A stretch of DNA of 64,000 nucleotides from positions 208,527 to 272,526 of the forward strand of contig RFFC02000003.1 in NCBI GenBank assembly GCA_005518205.2, given 5' to 3'. Source of the stretch: Hormoscilla sp. GUM202. GTDB lineage: Bacteria; Cyanobacteriota; Cyanobacteriia; Cyanobacteriales; Desertifilaceae. The notes under the pieces were generated by a model. It was not told the DNA's origin. It ran no database searches and worked only from the letters and a program-made list of their open reading frames with translations. Every line of letters starts with the position of its first letter. Position 1 is the stretch's first letter. The position numbers were made by a program, and so were the translations under genes. Shown one piece after another: positions 44,527-53,094 of the stretch.

Positions 44527-44656
44527 TGGATGGAATAAAACACCAGGACCTTCTTTTAATCGATAATCCTCAAGAGTTGCTGTGTGAGCATTATTCCATA
44601 CTTCATAAGCAACATCGGGATCCGCAGGTTGTCCAGTTGGGTAGGCAATCTTTCGC
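44527..44656 (-). repeat. Copied 3' fragment of the toxin-like gene at 41986
   Basis: These 130 bp match 42004-42133 with only about three substitutions. They encode the C-terminal YPTGQPADPDVAYEVWNNAH region of the 136-residue protein. The copy lacks the upstream part and the stop-codon context. It lies directly before the HTH/DUF6932 pair, copy A. Confidence 0.88.
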
Positions 44657-44800
44657 AATAAGGACCAGATTCTTTATAGAATAAGGGTTTGAGGCTCAGA
44701 GTCATTCAAATTTAGGACAGAACTTCTGTTTAACCCGCCCCTGTATTTGACAAATCAGGAATGCCTAGTTTAGAATGAGAAAGTATACAGTGCGGACAAC

Positions 44801-45289
44801 ATGAGTGAAACAATCTATATCGAAACCAGTATTTTGGGTTACTTGACCGCGCGATCGACAAACAACTTAATTCTTGCCGCCAACATGAAAGTTACGCAGG
44901 ATTGGTGGGATAGTCATCGTAGCTCATTTGTGCTTTACACTTCTGAAGTAGTATGGGATGAAGCAGCTCAAGGAGATCCAGAGATCGCGGCTCGAAGACT
45001 AAGTTTGTTACAGCCCTTGATGCTTCTCGATATTACCGAATCAGCCAAAGCGCTTGGCAAATATTTTTTGCAGCAAAGTAACCTACCATCAAAAGCCTCT
45101 AACGATGCCTTGCATATGGCAGTTGCAACAGTTTATGGCTTGGATTACCTGCTAACATGGAATTGCAGGCATATGGCGAACGCTCAAATTCAGAGAAAGC
45201 TATCGCAAATTAGCTCTGACTTTGGATACCATCTACCAACTATCTGCACACCATATCAGTTGATGGAATATGAAGTTATGGGAGAATAA
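44801..45289 (+). CDS. PIN-domain (VapC-like) toxin
   Basis: This 162-residue PIN ribonuclease has its first acidic motif in MSETIYIETSILGYLTARST (Glu in place of Asp, as in this subfamily), a middle acid in EVVWDEAAQGDPEIAARRLS, and the later acids in SKASNDALHMAVATVYGLDY. The conserved Trp-Asn-Cys/His sequence LLTWNCRHMAN is typical of this group. It is followed at 3 bp by its small partner. All catalytic positions seem intact. Confidence 0.88.
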   Translation: MSETIYIETSILGYLTARSTNNLILAANMKVTQDWWDSHRSSFVLYTSEVVWDEAAQGDPEIAARRLSLLQPLMLLDITESAKALGKYFLQQSNLPSKASNDALHMAVATVYGLDYLLTWNCRHMANAQIQRKLSQISSDFGYHLPTICTPYQLMEYEVMGE

Positions 45290-45292
45290 ACC

Positions 45293-45484
45293 ATGTGGAA
45301 AGACGAAATCCTCGAAGAAATTTACAAGTACAGAGAGGAATACGCCCGGTCCTTTAACTACGACCTGGATGCAATATTTGCAGATTTGCGCAAAAAGCAG
45401 AACGCTCATCCGGAAAAAATTGTAAAACTGCCAATCAAACGGAGACCTAACCACAACTCCTTGGAACAGACGAAACCACAATAG
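45293..45484 (+). CDS. Antitoxin of the PIN pair
   Basis: This 63-residue protein starts MWKDEILEEIYKYREEYARS and continues FNYDLDAIFADLRKKQ. This is the standard form of the small proteins encoded just after this PIN subfamily. It lies 3 bp after the toxin stop and shares its transcript. The toxin-first order is normal for the family. The Lys/Arg-rich tail is probably disordered and toxin-binding. Confidence 0.82.
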   Translation: MWKDEILEEIYKYREEYARSFNYDLDAIFADLRKKQNAHPEKIVKLPIKRRPNHNSLEQTKPQ

Positions 45485-45539
45485 TCGATCGGGTGCCACC
45501 GGTGCGATCGCCCCACTCACATTAAGGGCGATCGCCCTT

Positions 45540-46058
45540 TCATTTTTTACTCGCAGTCTTCATCTTTTTTTGCGGCCGCTTTGCTGTTATTCTTTTCGCA
45601 ATCTCCACTTCCTCAAAATCCACCTGCATCATCACATGATTTGGAAATTCCACCCCCAAAGCAGCGATAACATCAAGCATTTCTCCCCAAGTCGCATCTC
45701 CATAACTTCTCTTTTCACAGTGCTTAATTCGCTCTTCTTCAACTCCGATAATTTCCGCGAGTTCTTTCTCACTGATTTTGGCTGCCATCCGCGCTTTTAT
45801 TAACACATCTGGCAGTTCATTCAAAAATCTAACAACAATTTCAATTGGCTGGTTATTGTCGCAATTAATCAATCTTTCATATTCCGCGATTTCCGCATTT
45901 AATTCATCCAGGTGATATTGTAACACACCTCTGCTTACTTCCCATTTCTGAAAGTCCTTTCTTTTTGCTTCTTCATCCTGCTCCATCTTCATGATAGATT
46001 TGCTAAACTTCTCTACCCATTCTTGAGTGACTTCGTACTCAAATTCATCTTTAATCAT
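45540..46058 (-). CDS. XRE-type helix-turn-helix protein, copy B
   Basis: A 172-residue duplicate of the protein at 43402, identical but for one residue near the C-terminus (SKK rather than SQK). Same coiled coil, HTH and ATGA overlap with the gene before it. It is convergent with the PIN/antitoxin pair, separated by a HIP1-rich repeat (45485-45539). Confidence 0.75.
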   Translation of the reverse strand: MIKDEFEYEVTQEWVEKFSKSIMKMEQDEEAKRKDFQKWEVSRGVLQYHLDELNAEIAEYERLINCDNNQPIEIVVRFLNELPDVLIKARMAAKISEKELAEIIGVEEERIKHCEKRSYGDATWGEMLDVIAALGVEFPNHVMMQVDFEEVEIAKRITAKRPQKKMKTASKK

Positions 46059-46618
46059 GGCGACCACCTCATTAAATCTATGGCTATTATTCCTTTTCGA
46101 TTTTTCCGTCTGTCTTTTTGGAAAAACTCAAAGGAATTTTCCCCGTAATACCCAACCTCTGCGTCTGATGGAAATATCTCGCCTCTATACATGGCTTTTT
46201 GGGCCTCACGGTCATAATGATTGAACAATCTAGGAGCATTAACTCTCAGATACTCACTGTCTACGCTTTCTCTATCATAGCAAGCATCAAAATCCCCAGG
46301 CTCTACTTTGCTAGTAACAAAACTACCATTAATATACATCGTCCTACAGCCGGCTGCTTTTAATTGCGCCATTGCCAGCTCCAATCCTTCGAGCCTCCGA
46401 TTTCTTTTATAATTCGCACAAAATCTCTCCTTAAACTCCTCCCATTCGCAAAAATGTACTCCTGGTGGCAGATTGCCGTTTTCATCGAATTCTGGTATCA
46501 CTTCCTCACACTCGTACCACAAATTAATTTTCTCTTTATCTTACCATAGTTATCCCGATCGGACCAGAAAAAATTATTTATACAGATGTTCATCCCGAAA
46601 CCAAGTTTCCTAATTTTT
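45548..46618. repeat. Segmental duplication, copy B (about 1.07 kb)
   Basis: Partner of 43410-44476. The first 980 bp are practically identical. The last 85 bp differ by short indels around TTAATTTTCTCTTTATC. The two copies bracket the PIN pair and the copied toxin-like fragment, so recombination between them could delete 2.1 kb. Confidence 0.9.
46055..46501 (-). CDS. DUF6932-like (nucleotidyltransferase-like) protein, copy B
   Basis: A 148-residue duplicate of 43917-44363 with the same GTG start candidate, GSF...DFD motif and overlap with the HTH gene. Upstream of the GTG the open frame here extends only to a TTG at 46522, which supports a start in this short interval rather than far upstream. 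Confidence 0.7.
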   Translation of the reverse strand: MIPEFDENGNLPPGVHFCEWEEFKERFCANYKRNRRLEGLELAMAQLKAAGCRTMYINGSFVTSKVEPGDFDACYDRESVDSEYLRVNAPRLFNHYDREAQKAMYRGEIFPSDAEVGYYGENSFEFFQKDRRKNRKGIIAIDLMRWSP

Positions 46619-46756
46619 TAATCTTCAATATAAATCAAAATACTATAAAGGATACTTTTTTTTTTGGATATAAGGGCGATCGCCCCACCCAGCAGGCGCC
46701 GTCGGTGCGATCGCCCCACCTCCACAGCAGGCGATCGCATTCTGTCCAAGCATAAT
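46502..46756. other. HIP1-rich spacer
   Basis: No gene was seen. Four HIP1-like GCGATCGC sites occur within 70 bp (46676-46738), separated by CCCCACC-type linkers. Similar HIP1 clusters are at 41399-41455, 43342-43395 and 45500-45535, each at the border of a gene block. Confidence 0.7.
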
Positions 46757-47125
46757 TCATCCAACTTTCAAAGATTCTTGCTGATGCGAATTCGGTACTC
46801 CATAGGCTGTATATGCTCTAAGTTCCGGCGGTTGAAGTCCCAATACAATTGCTTCTGGGGGGACTCCGACAGCCATTAATTCCTGAGAGATAAGGCGATC
46901 GGTATTATTTGCCTGAATCCACACCTGCTCGTCAATAATGTCAATGTGCATGATGCAATCGTGGATGCGTCGCCCTTGGGACCATCCTATAGATAATAGC
47001 ATATAGCGATCGTTTTCTGAATCAAAAATTGTTTCATTTTCAATTTGACTGTCACCACTTGAACACCGAGCATATTCACTCAGGAACTGCTTAACAAAAT
47101 GACGGTATTTTTTTAATGTATCCAT
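46757..47125 (-). CDS. XisI-family protein, without adjacent XisH
   Basis: This 122-residue protein starts MDTLKKYRHFVKQFLSEYAR and has the XisI core ENDRYMLLSIGWSQGRRIHD, CIMHIDIIDEQVWIQANNTD and PPELRAYTAYGVP. XisI was named from the fdxN-element excision region of Anabaena. No XisH gene precedes it, unlike the pairs at 51871-53498. A GGAGGAG Shine-Dalgarno supports the start. It is more diverged than the other copies. Confidence 0.85.
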   Translation of the reverse strand: MDTLKKYRHFVKQFLSEYARCSSGDSQIENETIFDSENDRYMLLSIGWSQGRRIHDCIMHIDIIDEQVWIQANNTDRLISQELMAVGVPPEAIVLGLQPPELRAYTAYGVPNSHQQESLKVG

Positions 47126-47258
47126 TTGACAATCTCCTCCGTTTGGAGATTAAAAATTAAATGCAAGTCTTGTCCAAATAAACGCTCGTGGAATATGAAG
47201 TTATGGGAAAACCTCTGTGAAGTCTGATTGTAGTTCTGGGGGGAGGTCTGGCAAGTCT

Positions 47259-47540
47259 TCAGCCTGTACTCCTCGGTGAATCTTCAGCAGATATCTTGAT
47301 CTTGTAGCCACGTTGTCTAATCCTTTCCCTGACAGCTTCCAAATTTATTGGTACTTCCTCGACCGTTTCCCATTCCACATCATCCGGCCATTCCTCGTCT
47401 TCTGGTAAATCGGAATCATCGGCATCAGTCAGATGGTAATCTTGTTCTGTAACTTTCAATCCCAGATCTGTAGCTTGAATGATACGCTGTAGCAGATCCC
47501 GATGTGACCTAATATCGGTAGGGGCTACTTCCAGTTCCAT
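47259..47540 (-). CDS. Acidic hypothetical protein
   Basis: A 93-residue protein from Met at 47540 (MELEVAPTDIRSHRDLLQRI). A very acidic middle (DADDSDLPEDEEWPDDVEWE) is followed by VPINLEAVRERIRQRGYKIK. No family is recognised. The acidity and size would fit an antitoxin or inhibitor, but there is no partner gene. Start could also be at 47555. Confidence 0.45.
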   Translation of the reverse strand: MELEVAPTDIRSHRDLLQRIIQATDLGLKVTEQDYHLTDADDSDLPEDEEWPDDVEWETVEEVPINLEAVRERIRQRGYKIKISAEDSPRSTG

Positions 47541-47714
47541 GTTTAGCTTACCCAACAGGGTTTCTAGGTAACCTGCAACAGCAGCTAAGGGATGCCGGAC
47601 AACTTTCTGATCGCGCAGCGTGGCGTAGCCATGCGGTTTCCATAGCCAGTTCCTTTACTTTACCCTATCAGTCTATCATATTTTTGACTTGTACTAAATA
47701 TTAAGACAATTACT

Positions 47715-47975
47715 ATGTCTGCACCCGAGATCGCAGTCACCATCAAACTCTTCGCCGCCTATCAAGAAGCCTATGGCCTCCCGGAACTACAGCGGAAATT
47801 TCCCCCACATACCCCCGTCGCCGCAGTCCTCGAACGCGCGATCGCGGAACATCCCGAACTCCAGCAATGGCGCGAACTCACCCGCTTTGGTATCAATCTC
47901 CAATTCGTCGCACCCGATACCCCACTGCAAGATGGGGATGAAGTTGTCCTCATACCACCGGTCAGCGGCGGCTAG
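47715..47975 (+). CDS. MoaD/ThiS-family sulfur carrier protein
   Basis: This 86-residue ubiquitin-like protein starts SAPEIAVTIKLFAAYQEAYG and ends DGDEVVLIPPVSGG. The C-terminal Gly-Gly is the site of adenylation and thiocarboxylation by MoeB/ThiF-type enzymes. The sequence is closest to MoaD, which with MoaE makes molybdopterin. MoaE is not adjacent; thrC follows 315 bp downstream in the same direction. Confidence 0.88.
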   Translation: MSAPEIAVTIKLFAAYQEAYGLPELQRKFPPHTPVAAVLERAIAEHPELQQWRELTRFGINLQFVAPDTPLQDGDEVVLIPPVSGG

Positions 47976-48290
47976 GACCCCGTTTCTTGACCGGCCCTCT
48001 ACTCTCAGTCACCGGTCCCGAGGAGCGGCCAAAAAAACCGCAAAAAATTTTTTTCCACAAATTCTTGGGTTGAGAGGGGATTTTGGCGGGGCCATCAGTC
48101 GATTCTGGAGGATATTTTTCCGGTTCGATCGCCCTTAAACTCACTCCTGGCAAGGTTTTCAGCAATCCTATTGGGAATATTATTTTTTTGTAAAATTAAT
48201 CCAGACTAAAAAAGTCGGGTATGGTTGCAGGGTATTTTTTCCCCGTGCTACGATTTCAACATCAATCGCAATCAAGGAAATTAACCAGTT
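47976..48290. other. Intergenic region upstream of thrC
   Basis: No gene or known riboswitch was recognised. The region includes A- and T-rich runs (AAAAAATTTTTTT near 48040) and the probable thrC promoter and leader. The open frame overlapping 47773-48138 is a shadow of moaD. Confidence 0.5.
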
Positions 48291-49601
48291 ATGACAGTGG
48301 CAACCAGCACCCCAATATTCGGCACAACCACCGGCTTTAGCACCACCCTGAAATGTAAAGAATGTGGTGAAGAGTACCCGCTGGAAGCAAAGCACATCTG
48401 CGAAGATGTCTGCTTTGGCCCCTTGGAAGTCAAGTATGACTATGACAAACTCCGCCTCTCCGTCAGCCGCGCTACCATAGAAGCCGGTCCTAACTCGATT
48501 TGGCGCTATCGTCCCTTCTTACCTGTTGCTACTAATAATCCTATAGATGTGGGCACCGGCATGACGCCGCTAGTGAAATCCCATCGGTTGGCCCGGCGTC
48601 TGGGACTAAAGAATCTATATATAAAGAATGATGCAGTCAATATGCCCACTCTCAGCTTCAAGGATAGAGTGGTGTCAGTGGCCCTCACCAGGGCGAGAGA
48701 GTTGGGTTTCTCTACGGTGTCTTGCGCGAGTACCGGAAACTTGGCCAATTCAACCGCTGCGATCGCGGCCCATGCCAGTCTGGACTGCTGCGTGTTCATC
48801 CCCGCCGACTTGGAAACGGGTAAAGTCCTGGGCACCTTGATTTACAATCCCACGGTGATGGCAGTTAAGGGCAACTACGATCAAGTGAACAAGCTATGCT
48901 GCGAAGTGGGCAATACCTATGGATGGGGGTTTGTCAATATCAATCTCCGTCCTTACTACTCGGAAGGTTCCAAAACTCTGGGCTTTGAAGTGGCAGAACA
49001 GCTAGGATGGCGGTTACCCGACCATATTGTCGCCCCTCTGGCCTCCGGTTCCCTGTACGGTAAAATCTATAAAGGCTTCCAAGAATTTGTCAAGGTGGGA
49101 TTGGTTGACGATAAAGCTGTCCGCTTCAGCGGGGCCCAGGCAGAAGGCTGTTCCCCGATCGCCCAAGCATTCCGGGAAGGACGGGACTTCGTTGCCCCCG
49201 TTAAACCCAATACCATTGCTAAGTCGATCGCCATTGGCAACCCCGCCGATGGGATCTACGCCTTAGAAATTGCCCGCAAGACAGGCGGTAACATTGAATC
49301 AGTCACGGATCCAGAAATCATCGAAGGCATGAAGTTGCTAGCGGAAACAGAAGGCATCTTCACCGAAACCGCTGGGGGAACCACCATTGCCGTGTTGAAG
49401 AAACTGGTAGAAGCTGGTAAAATTGACCCCGATGAAACGACAGTTGCCTACATCACGGGGAATGGCTTGAAAACCCAGGAAGCTGTCCAAGGTTACATCG
49501 GCGAACCCCTGACTATTGAAGCGAAACTTGATAGTTTTGAACGGGCAATGGAACGGGCCCGCACCTTGGGTCGCCTAGAATGGCAACAAGTATTGGTCTA
49601 G
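48291..49601 (+). CDS. thrC: Threonine synthase
   Basis: This 436-residue PLP enzyme converts O-phosphohomoserine to threonine. The N-terminal zinc-ribbon-like part is TLKCKECGEEYPLEAKHICE. The PLP lysine is in MPTLSFKDRVVSVAL, the substrate loop in ASTGNLANSTAAIAAHA, and the C-terminal GG-TT motif in ETAGGTTIAVLKKLVEAGK. The length is normal for class with this ribbon. It is flanked by two different ubiquitin-like sulfur carriers, moaD-like upstream and a ThiS-like gene 197 bp downstream, all in the same direction. Confidence 0.95.
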   Translation: MTVATSTPIFGTTTGFSTTLKCKECGEEYPLEAKHICEDVCFGPLEVKYDYDKLRLSVSRATIEAGPNSIWRYRPFLPVATNNPIDVGTGMTPLVKSHRLARRLGLKNLYIKNDAVNMPTLSFKDRVVSVALTRARELGFSTVSCASTGNLANSTAAIAAHASLDCCVFIPADLETGKVLGTLIYNPTVMAVKGNYDQVNKLCCEVGNTYGWGFVNINLRPYYSEGSKTLGFEVAEQLGWRLPDHIVAPLASGSLYGKIYKGFQEFVKVGLVDDKAVRFSGAQAEGCSPIAQAFREGRDFVAPVKPNTIAKSIAIGNPADGIYALEIARKTGGNIESVTDPEIIEGMKLLAETEGIFTETAGGTTIAVLKKLVEAGKIDPDETTVAYITGNGLKTQEAVQGYIGEPLTIEAKLDSFERAMERARTLGRLEWQQVLV

Positions 49602-49623
49602 ATTACAACCCCACCCCACACAC

Positions 49624-49674
49624 CCCCACCCTTTAGGGTGGGGCTACAGGAACAAAGCCCGCCTGCGCGGGCTA
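49624..49674. repeat. Two-hairpin GCCCGC dispersed repeat
   Basis: Direct-orientation copy: ACCCTTTAGGGTGGGGCTAC, AGGAACAAAG, then CCCGCCTGCGCGGGCT. It lies 22 bp after the thrC stop and could terminate or attenuate transcription before the ThiS-like gene. Confidence 0.85.
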
Positions 49675-49797
49675 AGATGAGTAGGGTGGGCACACTCCGG
49701 GAACCCGACGCTGCCCGGCCATGACCAAGTTACGGTTATGCGATCGATGGTGGGCAGTGCAGCAGTAAGATGAGAAGAACAAAGGAATCAGGTAAAA

Positions 49798-50073
49798 ATG
49801 ACAGTAACAGTTTTAGTTCCCACTCCCTTGCAGAAGTACACGAACAATAAAGACAAGGTAGAATGTACAAGCAGCAATATTGCTGAGTTGTTCGACACTC
49901 TCGAACAAAGTTGTCCTGGGATAAAAAACCGCTTGTGTGATGAAGAGGGAAAACCGCGTCGCTTTGTGAACTTATACGTCAATAACGAAGATATCAGGTT
50001 TTTACAAGGAACAAATACAGCTTTGAAAGATGGGGATGAAGTTAGTATTATCTCTGCTGTAGCAGGTGGTTGA
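49798..50073 (+). CDS. MoaD/ThiS-family sulfur carrier protein, thrC-linked
   Basis: This 91-residue ubiquitin-like protein starts [20 protein letters not shown] and ends [16 protein letters not shown], with the C-terminal Gly-Gly needed for thiocarboxylate formation. It differs clearly from the MoaD-like protein at 47715 (no shared middle). MoaD/ThiS-like genes next to threonine synthase recur in cyanobacteria and other bacteria, and some relatives (such as CysO) carry sulfur for amino-acid synthesis. A role in cysteine or homocysteine synthesis is possible but unproven. Confidence 0.88.
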   Translation: MTVTVLVPTPLQKYTNNKDKVECTSSNIAELFDTLEQSCPGIKNRLCDEEGKPRRFVNLYVNNEDIRFLQGTNTALKDGDEVSIISAVAGG

Positions 50074-50304
50074 TATCCAAATAAGATTGAATAACCAAAC
50101 CATTACGGGCAGATCCCCAGTAACCCAGAAACCAGGTTTCTTATCTAAACCGAGTGTCGTCAAAACCCGTCGATCTCCCATGGGATACCCCAGTCGCCAG
50201 ATCCCCCCTGGGGGGGATCCCGCTGCAACTACTTTTGACCACACCCATCCAAACCTGGTTTCTTAATTTAACAGTGAGATGTCACCCAGAAACATCGCAC
50301 TCAA

Positions 50305-51366
50305 CTACACAACCTGCTTAGCCTGAAACTGGCTTAACTCACTTGGCGGGACAGCACCATGTTCGGTGATAATAGCAGTAATCAAGGCAGCAGGGGTAAC
50401 ATCAAAGGCAGGATTATAAAAATCCGTACCCGCTGGACAAAAAATACTATCCCCAATTTTGTAAATTTCCGCTGGGTCCCGTTCTTCAATGGGAATTTGG
50501 CTGCCATCGGCTAACTTAAAGTCAATGGTAGAAAGGGGCGCGGCGACGTAAAAGGGGATATTATGAGCTTTGGCAGCTAAGGCTACACTGTAGGTGCCGA
50601 TCTTATTAGCAGTATCCCCATTCGCCGCAATGCGATCGGCCCCCACGATCGCGGCATCAACCAAGCCCTGTTGCATACAATGAGCCGCCATGCTATCAGT
50701 AATGATGGTAATGGGAATTTTCTCCTGGGTACATTCCCAAGCAGTCAGTCGAGATCCTTGCAAACGGGGACGAGTTTCATCAGCATAAAGTCTTTTTAAC
50801 CGTCCCTGACTCCAGGCAGAACGCACCACACTCAAGGATGTGCCATAACCAGCAGTTGCCAAGGCACCAGCATTGCAGTGAGTGAGAATATTCAGTTTAG
50901 CGGGTTCGGGGGGTAATACCTTTAGACCTTGGTTGCCAATGTCTTGACAAGTTTGCAAGTCTTCGGCATTAATTTGCTTGGCAGTATTCAGCAAAGTCTC
51001 TTTAATTTCATCAACGGAACCAAGAGTTTCATAGGCGGTCTTCAGCATCCGGGAAATTGCCCAAAACAAATTCACCGCCGTGGGACGAGTTTGCCGCAAC
51101 TGTTGGGAGGCTGCTTCCAACTGATTCAAAAATTCGTCCCGATCGCTTGTTTGAATCTCCCTGGCACCGAGATACATGCCATAGGCAGCAGCGATGCCAA
51201 TTGCTGGTGCGCCTCGGACGATCATTGTTTTAATCGCCTCTGCCATATCCTCGTAGCGACTAATCGCCACCACGACATAATTAGTAGGCAAGCGATTTTG
51301 GTCAATCAGTAAAACACGGTCTTGGTCCCAAATAACAGGATAAATCTGGGTGGAAGTCGATGTCAT
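50305..51366 (-). CDS. mtnA: Methylthioribose-1-phosphate isomerase
   Basis: A 353-residue enzyme of the methionine salvage pathway that isomerises 5-methylthioribose-1-phosphate to the ribulose form. Motifs are [36 protein letters not shown] (catalytic Cys) and [20 protein letters not shown] (catalytic Asp), all present. It belongs to the eIF2B-alpha-like fold, but these motifs mark it as MtnA. The ATG at 51366 ([16 protein letters not shown]) is preferred over 51393. The reversed two-residue-fold AAACCTGGTTTCTTAA repeat lies after its 3' end (50253). Confidence 0.94.
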   Translation of the reverse strand: MTSTSTQIYPVIWDQDRVLLIDQNRLPTNYVVVAISRYEDMAEAIKTMIVRGAPAIGIAAAYGMYLGAREIQTSDRDEFLNQLEAASQQLRQTRPTAVNLFWAISRMLKTAYETLGSVDEIKETLLNTAKQINAEDLQTCQDIGNQGLKVLPPEPAKLNILTHCNAGALATAGYGTSLSVVRSAWSQGRLKRLYADETRPRLQGSRLTAWECTQEKIPITIITDSMAAHCMQQGLVDAAIVGADRIAANGDTANKIGTYSVALAAKAHNIPFYVAAPLSTIDFKLADGSQIPIEERDPAEIYKIGDSIFCPAGTDFYNPAFDVTPAALITAIITEHGAVPPSELSQFQAKQVV

Positions 51367-51422
51367 GGTAAATAGCTCAAAGTAAGTTCGCAATCAGGAC
51401 TAAGGTAAAAGCAGCAGCTAAG

Positions 51423-51656
51423 TTAAGACCTATTGCAGATATTTTCTACCTGGCACCGAGGTGCTGTGCCCGCTATTACAGTATAGCCTTTGAGGGCGTC
51501 GGACGCTGGATTGGGGTCAATAAAGTATTTTTCCGGGACATATTCAAAGAATTTTAATAGTCCTGCGGCGGGATAAACTTGTGCTGAGGTGCCTACGCCA
51601 ATAAATATATCTACTTCCGGGGCGATCGCATTCAATTGCTCGACTCTCATATCCAC
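51423..51656 (-). pseudogene. Sir2-family deacylase fragment
   Basis: The fragment contains VDIFIGVGTSAQVYPAAGLL, the Sir2 NAD-binding GTSxxVYPAA motif, then KYFIDPNPASDALKGYTVIA. This is the C-terminal third of a Sir2-like (CobB) deacylase. The Rossmann start (GAGxS) and zinc-binding Cys pairs are missing upstream, where a regulator fragment begins on the other strand. It is a relic. Confidence 0.7.
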
Positions 51657-51839
51657 CGATTCCCCAAGTTACTAGCAGAATTGGGATTAGTAGAAAAGCA
51701 GCCATACAGCAATCATTCTCGTCGGATGAACTACCAACTCACAGAAAAAGGAGAAAGCCTCCGCCCGGTAATGAAGGTAATGATTGCCTGGGGATTGAAA
51801 CATATTCCTGATACAAGAGTTCCTGCATCACAGGAATGA
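51650..51839 (+). pseudogene. HxlR-type regulator fragment
   Basis: The frame reads HRFPKLLAELGLVEKQPYSN, then YQLTEKGESLRPVMKVMIAW and GLKHI. This is the end of an HxlR-type winged helix (LTEKGxSLxPVxxxMxxWGxxH). The DNA-recognition helix and the N-terminal Cys are missing, apparently by internal deletion between PKLLAEL and GLVEK. It abuts the Sir2 fragment end to end, marking a deletion scar. Confidence 0.65.
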
Positions 51840-51870
51840 TAATTGAAAATTGAGCAATTGTTAATTGAAT

Positions 51871-52206
51871 TTAATTCACCGCAAATTCTGTATAGGGGCG
51901 AATTTCTGGAGGGTGAAAAGCAAGAACAATATCATGTTTAGGAATGCCAGCGGCCACCAAGTCTAAGGCAATGCCATCTTCAATGCCATCCCGGTGAATC
52001 CAAATTTTCTCGTTGATAATTTCAATATGGACGAGGCACCCGTGAACTCGTTTATCATTTTGCCATCCCAGGGTGATTAACAGATAATTACTGCGGTCTT
52101 CACTGACAACAAAACGTCTTTCTAAGTCACCATAGGAGTAGGGAAGTTGATAATATTCATCAAGGACTCGATAAACAATTTCGCCGTATGTTTTTAATGT
52201 ATCCAT
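51871..52206 (-). CDS. XisI-family protein, cassette 1
   Basis: This 111-residue protein has the complete XisI pattern: MDTLKTYGEIVYRVLDEYYQ, FVVSEDRSNYLLITLGWQND, CLVHIEIINEKIWIHRDGIE and the end PPEIRPYTEFAVN. Its start overlaps the end of xisH by 13 bp. XisH and XisI were found as fdxN-element excision controlling factors in Anabaena. They are multi-copy in non-heterocystous cyanobacteria too, where their role is unclear. Confidence 0.9.
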   Translation of the reverse strand: MDTLKTYGEIVYRVLDEYYQLPYSYGDLERRFVVSEDRSNYLLITLGWQNDKRVHGCLVHIEIINEKIWIHRDGIEDGIALDLVAAGIPKHDIVLAFHPPEIRPYTEFAVN

Positions 52207-52610
52207 CGAACTACCTCCTGATTTGTCAAGTTAAATACTAGCAAGTATAGTTGATGCTTGGTCAAGACTAAATTGCCCAAGGGTTCTTCAAAAACTTCTT
52301 CAAACGCCTTGGTGGTGACGGCTAAGTATAAAGGTTGAACCATTTCCATTTTTTCTAGTATATCCCGGTATAACATGTATTGTCCCAAAGCATTGTGCAA
52401 GTCTTTTACTTGTGAAGGTCCTCTAAAGCTTTTGATTTCCACAGCAATTTTTTTGCCGCGCTTTTCAGCAGCCAGAAGTTTCTGGGCACCCAGATCGACG
52501 AATAAGTCTTTCGATCCATACTGGAGAATAAGTGGATCGTCGGTAATGGTCCAGCCATCTTTGGTTAGGGCGGTTTTAACGATCTCGTGGTAGAGGTCTT
52601 TGGCAGGCAT
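52194..52610 (-). CDS. XisH-family protein, cassette 1
   Basis: This 138-residue protein starts MPAKDLYHEIVKTALTKDGW and has a PD-(D/E)xK-like site: Asp in LFVDLGAQKLLAAEKRG and the ExK in KKIAVEIKSFRGPSQVKDLH. It resembles a restriction-endonuclease fold. Paired with xisI by a 13-bp overlap. The nuclease fold plus tight pairing is compatible with a toxin-antitoxin or DNA-excision role; this is inference. Confidence 0.9.
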   Translation of the reverse strand: MPAKDLYHEIVKTALTKDGWTITDDPLILQYGSKDLFVDLGAQKLLAAEKRGKKIAVEIKSFRGPSQVKDLHNALGQYMLYRDILEKMEMVQPLYLAVTTKAFEEVFEEPLGNLVLTKHQLYLLVFNLTNQEVVRWIH

Positions 52611-52758
52611 AACACCAAGTAAGTAATTTTAGATCGGGGATACCTTCTGGGAGGATATCTCCCATTATAGCATTTGTAGCATACAGTTGACAAAATGGTG
52701 CTATATTAATTATCGTCCGATCGGGGCATTTCGCTGGTGGGCGGTGCCCACCCTACTT

Positions 52759-53094
52759 TTAACTCACCGCAAATTCTGTATAGGGGCGAATTTCTGGAGA
52801 ATGGAAAGCGAGAACAATGTCATGTTTAGGAATACCTGCGGCCACCAATTCTAAGGCAATGCCATCTTCAAGGCCATCGCGATGAATCCAAATTTTCTCG
52901 TTGCTAATTTCAACATGGACGATACAAGCATGAACTTTTACATCCCTTTCCCATCCCAGAGTCATTAGCAAGTAATGATTTGCGTCTCTACTGACAATAA
53001 CATGGGATTTGAGATCGGCGTAACGATAGGGAATTTCTGCATATTCTGTTAATACGCTTTCTATCGTCTGGCGATATTTTGCTAGTTTATCCAT
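52759..53094 (-). CDS. XisI-family protein, cassette 2
   Basis: This 111-residue protein reads MDKLAKYRQTIESVLTEYAE, HVIVSRDANHYLLMTLGWER and ends SPEIRPYTEFAVS. It shares its C-terminal half almost exactly with cassette 1 (GIALELVAAGIPKHDIVLAF), while the N-terminal half differs. That mosaic pattern suggests gene conversion between the two copies. Overlaps its xisH by 13 bp. Confidence 0.9.
   Translation of the reverse strand: MDKLAKYRQTIESVLTEYAEIPYRYADLKSHVIVSRDANHYLLMTLGWERDVKVHACIVHVEISNEKIWIHRDGLEDGIALELVAAGIPKHDIVLAFHSPEIRPYTEFAVS

Noticed and set aside
48176..48290. Riboswitch or attenuator in front of thrC
   Set aside because: No conserved riboswitch core or Thr/Ile-rich leader peptide was seen.
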